From the NCBI RefSeq assembly GCF_014489535.1, contig NZ_CP060783.1, positions 1,860,001 to 1,924,000 on the forward strand: a stretch of 64,000 bases of DNA, given 5' to 3'. Positions 9,401 through 18,225 of this stretch are shown here, piece by piece. The notes under the pieces were generated by a model. The model made no database searches, had not been told where the DNA came from, and saw only the letters and a program-made list of their open reading frames with translations. Both the position numbers and the translations under genes were made by a program. Position 1 is the stretch's first letter. Every line of letters begins with the position of its first letter. Source of the DNA: Diaphorobacter aerolatus (GTDB lineage: Bacteria; Pseudomonadota; Gammaproteobacteria; Burkholderiales; Burkholderiaceae_C).

Positions 9401-12400
9401 CGCGTTGTCCTCCACGCGGGTGATCGTGAGCTCCAGTGCGCTCGTGTCCACCGTGAAGTCCAGCGGCGCACTCGCGTTGCTGGTGTTGCCCGCCGCGTCG
9501 GTCGCGGTCGTGGTGATGCTGTGCGCTCCCTCGCCCAGGCCCGTGGCCGGGGTGAAGCTCCAGGTGCCGCCCGGCTGCACCGTCGTCTCACCGATCTTCA
9601 CGCCGTTGTCCAGGATCGTGATGGTCTCGCCCGCCGTGCCACTGCCGCTCAGCGTGGGGGTGGCATCGTCGGTGGTGTCGCCCTGCGTGATCGCAATGAC
9701 CGCACCGCCTGCGTTGTTCACGTTGTCCGTGGCATGCACGGTTTCAGGTGCGTCAGGTGCCACGGTGTCCACGGTGAGCGGGTAGCCGCCCGTGTGCGCG
9801 CTCTCCACGCCCGCCGCATTGGTGGTGGTCGCCGTGAGGACGTGATCGCCATCACCCAGCGCGCTCAACTCCACGCTCCATTTACCGTCGGGCTGCACCG
9901 TGGTGCTGCCCACTTCCCTCGCGCCGTCGTAGATGGTCACGATGGTGCCGGGCGTGCCGCTGCCGCTGACCACCGGGGTGGCATCATCGGTCACTCCGTC
10001 CTTGGGGATCGCACCCGTGATCGTGCCTTCGTTGTCCTGCACGCCCGTGATGGCCGGCGCAGCAGGCGCCACTCCATCGAACATGAAGCCGATCTCACCC
10101 GTCTCCGAGCCAATGTTGCCAGCCGCATCCACCGGCCGCAGCGTGAAGATGTGGTCCCGGCCACTGATCGCGTTGTCCGGCGACACGCTGAACGTGCCGT
10201 CCGGGTTCACGACAGCCGTGCCGATCACCACGCCGTGGTCCAGCAACTCCACCTTCGTCACGCCTTCGGCAGCGATGCCGGTGTAGGTGGGCGTGGCATC
10301 GTCCGTCGTGCTGCCCCATCCAATCGGGCCAGTGACCGCCCCTTCGTCGTCCATCAGCGAAAGGTTTGTGAGGCAGCCGTCTGCCGGTGCCGCAGCAGCC
10401 ACCGTATAGCCTTGATTGGTCGTCTTGTCAGCCGGGTTGCCCGCTGCATCGGTCAGTGTGGCGGTGACTTGCAGCGTGCGGTCAGCATCGGCCACAAGCT
10501 CCGAGCCCTGCACCTGCACGCTCCAGCCCGTGCCGTTCAACGTGGCCGTGTAGTGGTTGCCGTTCAGGCTCACCACCACCGTGGTGCTTGCAGCGTCCGC
10601 CGGGACACCCGTGATCGTGCCCGTCAAGGTGACCATGCCCTGCGCTTCGACCGCGTTCACCACCCCGTCGGCCGTCACCGGGTCTACGTGGATGACCACG
10701 TTGCTCATGTCCGGTGCCGTGGTGTCCAGCTGCACGCTGAAGGGCGCGCTTGCTGCGCTCTCGTTGCCTGCCGCATCCACCGTGGTGGCTGTGAAGATGT
10801 GTTCGCCATCCGAGGTGAGCTGGTGCGTCTCGTCCAGTGTGTACGACCAGGTGCCGTCGGCGCGCACGTTCGTCTTTCCCACAAGCAGGCCGTCCACATA
10901 GATGTTCACCCGCTCGCCTGCCGTGCCCGTGCCGATCAGCGTCGGCGTCGTGTCGTCCGTGACATCCCCGCTCGCCAGGTTGCCCTGCCTGTCGCCCACG
11001 TCATCAATGCCCTTGCCGATGACGGGGGCCGGCGAGGCGGTCGTGTCCACCGTGACCGTGTAGTCCTGCGTCACCGTGTGGTTGGCCGCGTTCGTTGCCT
11101 GCACGCTATAGGTGTGCTGGCCGTCGGTCTGGTCTGCGAGCGTGATGCTCCAGTGGCCTGCCGCGTCCGCCGTGGTCGTGCCCACCAGGGTTGCGCCGTC
11201 ATAGATCGCAACGCTGGCGCCCGCCGTCGCCGTGCCCACGAACGTGGGGGTGGCGTCGTTGGTGAGTCCTCCATCGGCGATCAGCTCCAGCGCCGCCTGC
11301 GCGTTGTCCTCCACGCGGGTGATCGTGAGCTCCAGTGCGCTCGTGTCCACCGTGAAGTCCAGCGGCGCACTCGCGTTGCTGGTGTTGCCCGCCGCGTCGG
11401 TGGCGGTCGTGGTGATGCTGTGCGCTCCCTCGCCCAGGCCCGTGGCCGGGGTGAAGCTCCAGGTGCCGTCCGGCTGCACCGTCGTCTCACCGATCTTCAC
11501 GCCGTTGTCCAGGATCGTGATGGTCTCGCCCGCCGTGCCGCTGCCGCTCAGCGTGGGGGTGGCATCGTCGGTGGTGTCGCCCTGCGTGATCGCAATGACC
11601 GCACCGCCTGCGTTATTCACGTTGTCCGTGGCATGCACGGTTTCAGGTGCGTCAGGTGCCACGGTATCCACCGTGAGCGGGTAGCCGCCCGTGTGCGCGC
11701 TCTCCACGCCCGCCGCATTGGTGGTGGTCGCCGTGAGGACGTGATCGCCATCACCAAGCGCGCTCACCTCCACGCTCCATTTACCGTCGGGCTGCACCGT
11801 GGTGCTGCCCACTTCCCTCGCGCCGTCGTAGATGGTCACGATGGTGCCGGGCGTGCCGCTGCCGCTGACCACCGGGGTGGCATCATCGGTCACTCCGTCC
11901 TTGGGGATCGCACCCGTGATCGTGCCTTCGTTGTCCTGCACGCCCGTGATGGCCGGCGCAGCAGGCGCCACTCCATCGAACATGAAGCCGATCTCACCCG
12001 TCTCCGAGCCGATGTTGCCAGCCGCATCCACCGGCCGCAGCGTGAAGATGTGATCCCGGCCACTGATCGCGTTGTCCGGCGACACGCTGAACGTGCCATC
12101 CGGGTTCACGACAGCCGTGCCGATCACCACGCCGTGGTCCAGCAACTCCACCTTCGTCACGCCTTCGGCAGCGATGCCGGTGTAGGTGGGCGTGGCATCG
12201 TCCGTCGTGCTGCCCCATCCAATCGGGCCAGTGACCGCCCCTTCGTTGTCCATCAGAGCAAGGCTTGTGAGGCTGCCTGCAGGTGGCGGCTCTGTGTCGA
12301 ATGCTTGCTCAGCATTGGCCGCCGCAGTGGGGTTGCCCGCAAGATCATGAGCCGCTGCTGCGGCAACGCTGATCGAAATGATGCCCGTTGCGCCGACCGG

Positions 12401-15400
12401 TGGCGTCACCTGCAGCGTGTAGACAGTTGGAGACACTTGGGTGAACTGTCCGGCGATGCCGCCTTGAATCGCGATATCGCTCGCATCGAATCCCTCCACC
12501 GCCTCGCTGAACGTAAAAGTGAAGGTGACAACGCCATCCTTGCCGACAATGCCAGCGACGTCGTCGGTAATCAAGAGCGTGGGTGCCAAGGCATCGACGA
12601 TAGTCGTTGCTTCGCCACTGGTGTTGCCCGCTGAATCAGTTGCAGTCGCGGTAATGACGTTGCCGTCATTCAGGTTGCCCGGATTTGGGACCTCAAAGCT
12701 GCCATCTGCTCCAGCAGTGACCGTGGCGGTTGTTTCGTCGGGGAACGTCACCGTCACCGTTGAACCAGGTTCCGCGTGGCCAGTGATGGGATTGGTCGCA
12801 CCCACAGGATCAATGGTCGGAATGGTCGGAGCGAGCGCATCGACGATTGCGGACCCTTCGCCGCTGGTGTTGCCCGCAGCATCGGTTGCGGTGACGGTGA
12901 TGACGTCTCCATCATTGAGACTACCCGGGTTCGCCACTTGGAAGCTGCCGTCTGTTCCTGCAGTGACCGTAGCCGTAGTTTCATCGGGGAAGGTCACCAA
13001 CACCGTCGAGCCAGGTTCTGCATGACCGGTGATCGGGTTAGACGCTCCGACAGGATCAATGGTCGGGACGTTCGGAGCGAGCGCATCGACGATGGCCGAC
13101 CCTTCGCCGCTGGTGTTGCCTGCAGTATCGGTTGCAGTGACGGTAATGACGTCTTCGTTATTGAGGTTACCCGGGTTCGCCACTTGGAAGCTGCCGTCTG
13201 TTCCTGCAGTGACCGTAGCCGTAGTTGCATCGGGGAAAGTCACCAGCACTGTCGAGCCAGGTTCTGCATGACCGGTGATCGGATTGGTCGCTCCGACGGG
13301 ATCAATGGTCGGAATAGTGGGCGCGATTGCATCGACGGTAGCTGTTGCTTCGCCACTCGTGTTACCTGCGGCATCGGTTGCGGTTGCAGTGATGAGGTCA
13401 CCGTCGTTGAGATTGCCCGGATTCGGTACTTCAAAACTACCGTCTGTTCCTGCGGTGACTGCTGCCGTTGTGCCATCAGGGAAAGTCACCGTCACCATCG
13501 AGCCCGGTTCGGCGTGACCGGTGATTGGATTGGTCGCACCCACAGGGTCAATGGTCGGAATGTTCGGAGCAAGCGCGTCGACGATGGCAGTCCCTTCGCC
13601 GCTCGTGTTACCTGCAGCATCAGTGGCAGTTGCCGTGACTATGTCGCCGTCGTTAAGGTTGCCCGGGTTTGAAACCTCGAAGCTTCCGTCTGACCCTGCA
13701 GTGACCATGGCTGTTGTTTCATCGGGAAAGGTCACGGTGACCTTTGAGCCAGGCTCGGCATGGCCTGTGATCGGATTGGTCGCTCCGACGGGGTCAATGG
13801 TCGGAATAGTGGGCGCAATTGCATCGACGTTGACCGTCGCTTCACCACTGGTGTTACCTGCAGGATCAGTGGCGGTGGCTGTGATCACGTCGCCATCGTT
13901 GAGGTTGCCCGGGTTTGGAACCTCGAAGCTGCCGTCAGTGCCCGCGGTGACCGTAGCTGTTGTTTCGTCCGGGAAGGTCACAGTGACCGTTGAGCCAGGC
14001 TCGGCATGGCCCGTGATCGGATCCGTTGCACCGACAGGATCAATGGTTGGAACACTGGGCGCAATTGCATCGACCGTAGCCATCGCTTCGCCACTGGTAT
14101 TACCTGCGGGATCCGTTGCGGTCGCCGTGATGATGTCGCCATCGTTGAGATTGCCAGGATTCGGCAATTCAAAACTGCCGTCCGCTCCCGCAACTACCGT
14201 TGTGGTCGTTTCATCGGCAAACGTCACCGTCACTGTTGAGCCAGGTTCTGCATGGCCTGTGATGGGATTGGTGGGACCGACAGGATCAATGGTCGGAACA
14301 CTGGGCGCGACTGCATCAACGATGGCAGTCCCTTCGCCGCTCGTGTTACCTGCAGCATCGGTAGCGGTTGCCGTGATCACGTCGCCGTCGTTAAGGTTGC
14401 CCGGATTTGGGACCTCGAAGCTGCCGTCTGGTCCTGCAGTGACCGCAGTGATTGTTTCATCCGGGAAGGTCACGGTCACGGTTGAGCCAGGTTCGGCATG
14501 GCCTGTGATCGGATCGGTTGCCCCGACAGGATCAATCGTCGGAATGTCCGGAGCGAGCGCATCGACGACGGCAGTCCCTTCGCCGCTCGTGTTACCTGCG
14601 GCATCGGTTGCAGTTGCCGTGATCACGTCGCCGTCGTTAAGGTTGCCCGGATTTGGGACCTCGAAGCTGCCGTCTGGTCCTGCAGTAACCGTAGTAATTG
14701 TTTCATCCGGGAAGGTCACGGTCACGGATGAGCCAGGCTCGGCATGGCCTGTGATCGGATCGGTTGCGCCGACAGGATCAATGGTTGGAACAGTGGGCGC
14801 GATTGCATCGACGGTAGCCGTCACCTCGTCACTGGTATTGCCTGCGGGATCCGTTGCGGTGGCCGTGATGATGTCGCCATCGCTAAGATTACCCGGATTC
14901 GGCAATTCAAAACTGCCGTCCGCTCCCGCGACTACCGTCGTGGTTGTTTCATCGGGAAACGTCACCGTCACTGTTGAGCCAGGTTCTGCATGGCCAGTGA
15001 TCGGATCGGTAGCTCCGACAGGATCAATGGTCGGAACGCTGGGCGCGACTGCGTCGACGATGGCTGTCCCTTCGCCGCTCGTGTTACCTGCAGCATCAGT
15101 TGCAGTTGCCGTGAGTATGTCGCCGTCGTTGAGGTTGCCCGGGTTTGGAACCTCGAAGCTGCCGTCATTGCCCGCTGTGACCGTAGCTGTTGTTTCGTCC
15201 GGGAAGGTCACTGTGACCGTTGAGCCAGGCTCGGCATGGCCCGTGATCGGATCCGTTGCACCGACAGGATCAATGGTTGGAACACTGGGCGCAATTGCAT
15301 CGACGGTAGCCGTCGCTTCGCCACTGGTGTTGCCCGCGGGATCAGTGGCGGTGGCTGTGATCACGTCGCCATCGTTGAGGTTGCCCGGGTTTGGAACCTC

Positions 15401-17536
15401 GAAACTGCCGTCAGTGCCCGCTGTGACCGTAGCTGTTGTTTCGTCCGGGAAGGTCACTGTGACCGTTGAGCCAGGTTCAGCATGGCCCGTGATCGGATCG
15501 GTTGCGCCGACAGGATCAATGGTCGGAATAGTGGGCGCGACTGCATCGACGATGGCTGTCCCTTCACCACTGGTGTTACCTGCAGCATCAGTTGCAGTTG
15601 CCGTGATGATGTCGCCATCGTTAAGGTTGCCCGGATTTGGAACCTCGAAGCTGCCGTCTGATCCTGCAGTGACCGTAGTGATTGTTTCATCCGGGAAGGT
15701 CACGGTCACGGTTGAGCCAGGCTCGGCATGGCCTGTGATCGGATCAGTTGCCCCCACAGGATCAATGGTCGGAACAGCGGGCGCGATTGCGTCGACGGTA
15801 GCCGTCGCTTCGCCGCTGGTATTGCCTGCGGGATCTGTTGCCGTTGCCGTGATGATGTCGCCATCGTTCAGGTTGCCGGGATTTGGCACTTCAAAACGGC
15901 CATCCGTTCCCGCGGTGACTGTCGCCGTTGTTTCATTGGGAAATGTCACCGTCACTGTCGATCCAGGCTCGGCGTGACCTGTAATCGGATCAGTCGCACC
16001 CACAGGGTCTATCGTTGGAATGTTTGGAGCGAGTGCGTCGACGATGACGATCGCTTCACCGCTGGTGTTGCCTGCGGGATCGGTTGCGGTCGCTGTGACG
16101 ATGTCGCCATCACTGAGATTGCCCGGATTCGGGACTGCGAAACTCCCGTCTGTACCCGCGGTAACCGTCGACGTTGTTTCATCGGGAAAGGTCACGGTCA
16201 CCGTCGAGCCAGGTTCTGCGTAGCCCGTGATCGGGCCAGTTGCACCGACAGGATCAATGACGGGAACAGCGGGAGCGACTGCATCCACGGTAGCGATCGC
16301 TTCCCCGCTTGTGTTGCCTGCCGCATCGGTTGCGGTGGCGGTGATGATGTCACCATCCTTGAGGTTACCGGGATTGGGTACCTCGAAACTGCCGTCAGCG
16401 CCCGCAATGACGGTAGTGATTGTTTCATCCGGAAAGGTCACGGTCACCGTTGAACCGGGCTCTGCGTGACCCGTGATCGGATCAGTCGCACCCACGGGCT
16501 CTATCGTCGGAATATCAGGAGCGAGCGCATCGACGATGGCGATTGCCTCACCGCTGGTGTTGCCTGCAGCGTCGGTTGCGGTCACGGTGATCTTGTCCCC
16601 ATCGGCCAGATCACCGGGGTTGGGGACGCTGAAGCTGCCACTGGGGTCGGCGGTCACGGTGTCCTTGGAGCCATCCGGATAAGTCACGGTCACGGTCGAA
16701 CCGGGTTCTGCATGGCCGGTGATGGGGTGGGTCGCGTTCACAGGATCGATGTCTGGCACGCTAGGCGGTGTCGTGTCTACGGGCTGCACATCCACCTCTA
16801 CCGTAGTTTCGCCGCTGGTGTTGCCAGCAGGATCGGTGGCGGTCACCGTGATCTTGTCGCCATCCTCGAGCCCGCCGGGGTTCGGTATGACGAAACTGCC
16901 GTCCGGACCTGCCACCGCGGTGTCTTTCGAGCCGTCGGGAAAAATCACGGTCACGGTCGATCCAGGCTCAGCGCTGCCGGTAATCGGCTCGTTCGGATCG
17001 ACCGGATTCACGCTGGGAAGGTCCGGCGCAACGGCATCCACGATGACCGTCGCTTCACCGCTGATGTTGCCTGCGGGATCGGTAGCCGTGACGGTGATCT
17101 TGTCTTCGTGGTTGAGATCACCGGGGTTGGGTACCGTGAAGCTACCATCAGGTTTCGCCACGGTAGTCCCAGTTGAGCCGTCGGGATAGGTCACCGTCAC
17201 CGTGGAGCCGGGCTCGGCATGTCCGGTGATGGGATCATTGGCATTCACCGGATCGACCGTTGGCACCGCCGGAGCGGCGGCATCCACCGTGGCGATTGTG
17301 CCGGCGCTGACGTTACCCGCCTGATCGATTGCAACCGCTGTAATCGTGTCTCCATCCGCGAGACCGGGATTCGCCACGGAAAAGCTGCCATCTGCACCGG
17401 CTACCGTGGTGGCAGTACTTCCATCGGGAAACGTCACCGACACCGTCGCTCCGGGCTCGGCATGGCCGGTGATCGCATCGTGACCGTTGACCAGATCCAG
17501 GATCGGCGCGGCAGGTGCCACCGCATCCACTGTCAC
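6458..17536 (-). CDS. Giant type I-secreted adhesin, main body (BapA/LapA-like)
   Basis: This open frame of 3,692 codons is the repeat body and C-terminus of one large surface protein whose N-terminus (17536-18225) is displaced by a single-base frameshift. From the N-terminal side: 20 Ig-like repeats of 82 residues (core GHAEPGSTVTVTFPD, ending DAAGNTSGEA), a bridging domain, then larger Big-type domains (repeated DDATPTxSG and TVDTxAPDAP motifs) containing a near-perfect 633-residue duplication, and further unique Ig-like domains. The last 150 residues carry a type I secretion signal region (NGSDTVNGFRVGDW, IDVSDLL, final LTGVHTDLATLLANHQISLV). No classical RTX nonapeptide array is present. 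Likely secreted by the adjacent TolC/ABC/HlyD system to mediate attachment and biofilm. Ig-like repeats with many Asp suggest Ca2+ binding, which is inference. Confidence 0.92.
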   Translation of the reverse strand: MTVDAVAPAAPILDLVNGHDAITGHAEPGATVSVTFPDGSTATTVAGADGSFSVANPGLADGDTITAVAIDQAGNVSAGTIATVDAAAPAVPTVDPVNANDPITGHAEPGSTVTVTYPDGSTGTTVAKPDGSFTVPNPGDLNHEDKITVTATDPAGNISGEATVIVDAVAPDLPSVNPVDPNEPITGSAEPGSTVTVIFPDGSKDTAVAGPDGSFVIPNPGGLEDGDKITVTATDPAGNTSGETTVEVDVQPVDTTPPSVPDIDPVNATHPITGHAEPGSTVTVTYPDGSKDTVTADPSGSFSVPNPGDLADGDKITVTATDAAGNTSGEAIAIVDALAPDIPTIEPVGATDPITGHAEPGSTVTVTFPDETITTVIAGADGSFEVPNPGNLKDGDIITATATDAAGNTSGEAIATVDAVAPAVPVIDPVGATGPITGYAEPGSTVTVTFPDETTSTVTAGTDGSFAVPNPGNLSDGDIVTATATDPAGNTSGEAIVIVDALAPNIPTIDPVGATDPITGHAEPGSTVTVTFPNETTATVTAGTDGRFEVPNPGNLNDGDIITATATDPAGNTSGEATATVDAIAPAVPTIDPVGATDPITGHAEPGSTVTVTFPDETITTVTAGSDGSFEVPNPGNLNDGDIITATATDAAGNTSGEGTAIVDAVAPTIPTIDPVGATDPITGHAEPGSTVTVTFPDETTATVTAGTDGSFEVPNPGNLNDGDVITATATDPAGNTSGEATATVDAIAPSVPTIDPVGATDPITGHAEPGSTVTVTFPDETTATVTAGNDGSFEVPNPGNLNDGDILTATATDAAGNTSGEGTAIVDAVAPSVPTIDPVGATDPITGHAEPGSTVTVTFPDETTTTVVAGADGSFELPNPGNLSDGDIITATATDPAGNTSDEVTATVDAIAPTVPTIDPVGATDPITGHAEPGSSVTVTFPDETITTVTAGPDGSFEVPNPGNLNDGDVITATATDAAGNTSGEGTAVVDALAPDIPTIDPVGATDPITGHAEPGSTVTVTFPDETITAVTAGPDGSFEVPNPGNLNDGDVITATATDAAGNTSGEGTAIVDAVAPSVPTIDPVGPTNPITGHAEPGSTVTVTFADETTTTVVAGADGSFELPNPGNLNDGDIITATATDPAGNTSGEAMATVDAIAPSVPTIDPVGATDPITGHAEPGSTVTVTFPDETTATVTAGTDGSFEVPNPGNLNDGDVITATATDPAGNTSGEATVNVDAIAPTIPTIDPVGATNPITGHAEPGSKVTVTFPDETTAMVTAGSDGSFEVSNPGNLNDGDIVTATATDAAGNTSGEGTAIVDALAPNIPTIDPVGATNPITGHAEPGSMVTVTFPDGTTAAVTAGTDGSFEVPNPGNLNDGDLITATATDAAGNTSGEATATVDAIAPTIPTIDPVGATNPITGHAEPGSTVLVTFPDATTATVTAGTDGSFQVANPGNLNNEDVITVTATDTAGNTSGEGSAIVDALAPNVPTIDPVGASNPITGHAEPGSTVLVTFPDETTATVTAGTDGSFQVANPGSLNDGDVITVTATDAAGNTSGEGSAIVDALAPTIPTIDPVGATNPITGHAEPGSTVTVTFPDETTATVTAGADGSFEVPNPGNLNDGNVITATATDSAGNTSGEATTIVDALAPTLLITDDVAGIVGKDGVVTFTFTFSEAVEGFDASDIAIQGGIAGQFTQVSPTVYTLQVTPPVGATGIISISVAAAAAHDLAGNPTAAANAEQAFDTEPPPAGSLTSLALMDNEGAVTGPIGWGSTTDDATPTYTGIAAEGVTKVELLDHGVVIGTAVVNPDGTFSVSPDNAISGRDHIFTLRPVDAAGNIGSETGEIGFMFDGVAPAAPAITGVQDNEGTITGAIPKDGVTDDATPVVSGSGTPGTIVTIYDGAREVGSTTVQPDGKWSVEVSALGDGDHVLTATTTNAAGVESAHTGGYPLTVDTVAPDAPETVHATDNVNNAGGAVIAITQGDTTDDATPTLSGSGTAGETITILDNGVKIGETTVQPDGTWSFTPATGLGEGAHSITTTATDAAGNTSNASAPLDFTVDTSALELTITRVEDNAQAALELIADGGLTNDATPTFVGTATAGASVAIYDGATLVGTTTADAAGHWSITLADQTDGQHTYSVQATNAANHTVTQDYTVTVDTTASPAPVIGKGIDDVGDRQGNLASGDVTDDTTPTLIGTGTAGERVNIYVDGLLVGKTNVRADGTWSYTLDETHQLTSDGEHIFTATTVDAAGNESAASAPFSVQLDTTAPDMSNVVIHVDPVTADGVVNAVEAQGMVTLTGTITGVPADAASTTVVVSLNGNHYTATLNGTGWSVQVQGSELVADADRTLQVTATLTDAAGNPADKTTNQGYTVAAAAPADGCLTNLSLMDDEGAVTGPIGWGSTTDDATPTYTGIAAEGVTKVELLDHGVVIGTAVVNPDGTFSVSPDNAISGRDHIFTLRPVDAAGNIGSETGEIGFMFDGVAPAAPAITGVQDNEGTITGAIPKDGVTDDATPVVSGSGTPGTIVTIYDGAREVGSTTVQPDGKWSVELSALGDGDHVLTATTTNAAGVESAHTGGYPLTVDTVAPDAPETVHATDNVNNAGGAVIAITQGDTTDDATPTLSGSGTAGETITILDNGVKIGETTVQPGGTWSFTPATGLGEGAHSITTTATDAAGNTSNASAPLDFTVDTSALELTITRVEDNAQAALELIADGGLTNDATPTFVGTATAGASVAIYDGATLVGTTTADAAGHWSITLADQSDGQHTYSVQATNAANHTVTQDYTVTVDTTASPAPVIGKGIDDVGDRQGNLASGDVTDDTTPTLIGTGTAGERVNIYVDGLLVGKTNVRPDGTWSYTLDEAHQLTSDGEHVFTATTVDAAGNESAASAPFSVQLDTTAPDMSNVVIHVDPVTADGVVNAVEAQGMVTLTGTITGVPADAASTTVVVSLNGNHYTATLNGTGWSVQVQGSELVADADRTLQVTATLTDAAGNPADKTTNQGYAVDTDAPAGNSLSGVLLWDDYGAVTGEIKTGGQTDDGKPTFSGKADPSDVSTVRVFDNGVMIGVADVRADGTWSFEPSLPLSVGPHSWQAQPVDAAGNLGPLGTPIHFDLLAVPAAPIIVKVMDDVGAVQGIVQPGAKTDDTTPTLSGTGTPGTVISIYDNGTKVGTTTITNSDGTWSLTVGPFMTIAGVESIHNFTATATDGAGQESAASNLYPISLLIIPVPDAPHIDFIYDDVGILQGIIPNGGITNDAKPYISGHAGAGDTVRIYDNGKLIGSAVAGADGVWSYQVATAIVGEGNHSLTAVAVNSFGITSETSSPYLYTLDTIPLDVTSVLYTTPMVTSDNYIHAYEATGNITIDTRITGVPAGGFVYAIRVVMNGVTYESKDNHGNGDWSITIPASAFIANTSHRYEFAVLVADAAGNGAWWGVPNYTYGVQPGLTALAMPLVDPLSQAEVVGVEDPQHLTSAARTGTELAAPLKWMGAVDDVTSVAPGNARDSATAIPSPERHADGANMEPDSHIATRPATSPDVGGNAANDQLVSHVGNEVFQVHPDSRSTLMFKLLSASDGTGGNGSDTVNGFRVGDWEASSMADRIDVSDLLVGYTPTVNGKFAAQYVNGEASINAGDNIAQYLSVTHSGGNTVVSIDRDGAGDAFSPTALVTLTGVHTDLATLLANHQISLV
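8506..10374. repeat. 1,899-bp adhesin duplication, copy 1
   Basis: Matches 10405-12273 at a constant offset of 1,899 bp with only scattered base differences. The unit encodes 633 residues made of several Big-type domains. An exact multiple of three keeps the reading frame. Confidence 0.9.
10405..12273. repeat. 1,899-bp adhesin duplication, copy 2
   Basis: Partner of 8506-10374. The few differences include GGGCGC/GCGCGC near 8957/10856 and GCC/GTC codons near 8929/10828. The similarity at DNA level, including synonymous sites, points to recent duplication or ongoing gene conversion. Confidence 0.9.
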
Positions 17537-17750
17537 TACCGTCGGCTCACTGATGCCCCGCTCGGGTCGGCGGCAGTCACCGACACCTTGTCACCATCGT
17601 GCAATCCGGGATTGGGCACCTTGAACTTGCCGTCGGCCCCAACTACAGCGCTAGCCGTTGTTCCATCTGGAAAGGTCACGGTCACCGTCGAGCCCGGCAC
17701 GGCCATGCCGGTGATCGCGTCGGTTCCGTTCACCGGATGAACGTTCGGAG
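12610..17750. repeat. Tandem array of about 21 Ig-like 246-bp repeats
   Basis: Units of 246 bp (82 codons) recur from about 12.6 to 17.75 kb on the minus strand; counting the VDAxAPxxPTIDPV motif gives 20 in the main frame plus one in the N-terminal piece. Central units are the most alike and the outer ones (17.0-17.7 kb) are more divergent, as expected when unequal crossing-over homogenises an array centre. Confidence 0.92.
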
Positions 17751-18225
17751 GAGGTGGTTTGACCGTTGGCCCATCAGAGCCGCCAGAGCCGCCGGAGCCC
17801 GAGGCCGCAGCAGCCAGACCGCCCACGCCCCCACCCAAGCCCAGCACCAGCGGGAGCATGCCGTTGTCACCCTCCGTCAACAAGGACTCTATGGAATGGA
17901 GGTTGGAGTAGCTATACGCCACAGGACCTTCGCCAGATGCGAAATCCACGAGCCATAGACCTTCCTGATCGTCGTTGAGCACCAGGTTGCTCGCATCGCC
18001 TCCGAGTTGGGCGAAGAAATCTTGAACCGTGATGACCTCCCCGCTTTGCAGCTTGAGTATCAGATCATTGCCGACGCGAATCATTTCCTCGACATCCTCG
18101 CGCGTGACCCCGACCTGAACGACCGACGCATCGGACAAACGAAACTCCGCTGGCATATCGGATTTGGAAACGGCTGTCTTTTTGGAAACGACGACGATTT
18201 TCACATTAGCTACTAAAGAAGACAT
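17536..18225 (-). CDS. Giant adhesin, N-terminal piece (BapA-prefix-like), cut off by frameshift
   Basis: About 229 residues, start ATG at 18225 (a TTG at 18237 is the alternative). The first 120 residues resemble the prefix domain of BapA-type biofilm adhesins: a short beta-rich segment, then VEEMIRVGNDLILKLQSGEV, a DFF motif and the WLVDF motif. A Gly/Ala/Ser linker (GLGGGVGGLAAAASGSGG) leads into the first Ig-like repeat. The frame then ends at VSRR-stop because CCCC at 17556-17559 is one base short; adding one base gives DPSGGISEP and joins the main body, for a total of about 3,922 residues. The Gly/Ala linker could be a retention or processing point, but no canonical LapG TAAG site is seen. 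Confidence 0.85.
   Translation of the reverse strand: MSSLVANVKIVVVSKKTAVSKSDMPAEFRLSDASVVQVGVTREDVEEMIRVGNDLILKLQSGEVITVQDFFAQLGGDASNLVLNDDQEGLWLVDFASGEGPVAYSYSNLHSIESLLTEGDNGMLPLVLGLGGGVGGLAAAASGSGGSGGSDGPTVKPPPPNVHPVNGTDAITGMAVPGSTVTVTFPDGTTASAVVGADGKFKVPNPGLHDGDKVSVTAADPSGASVSRR

Noticed and set aside
9179..12634. A 1,151-codon open frame on the plus strand, antisense to the adhesin
   Set aside because: It is a by-product of the repetitive, GC-rich codons of the adhesin on the other strand: the product is Arg/His/Gly-rich, duplicated with the same 1,899-bp period, has no domain and no ribosome-binding site.
13521..15977. An 818-codon plus-strand frame of 82-residue repeats
   Set aside because: It mirrors the 246-bp adhesin repeats. 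The product (SPSLRLPGFGTSKLPS repeats) is a shadow with no start signal and no fold.
12610..17750. Regular direct repeats resembling a CRISPR array
   Set aside because: The period is 246 bp, repeats are contiguous and coding, and there are no spacers or cas genes.
17800..17850. A LapG-type cleavage site in the adhesin N-terminus
   Set aside because: The Gly/Ala linker has AAAA but not the TAAG/PAAG motif, and no LapG or LapD gene is in the window.
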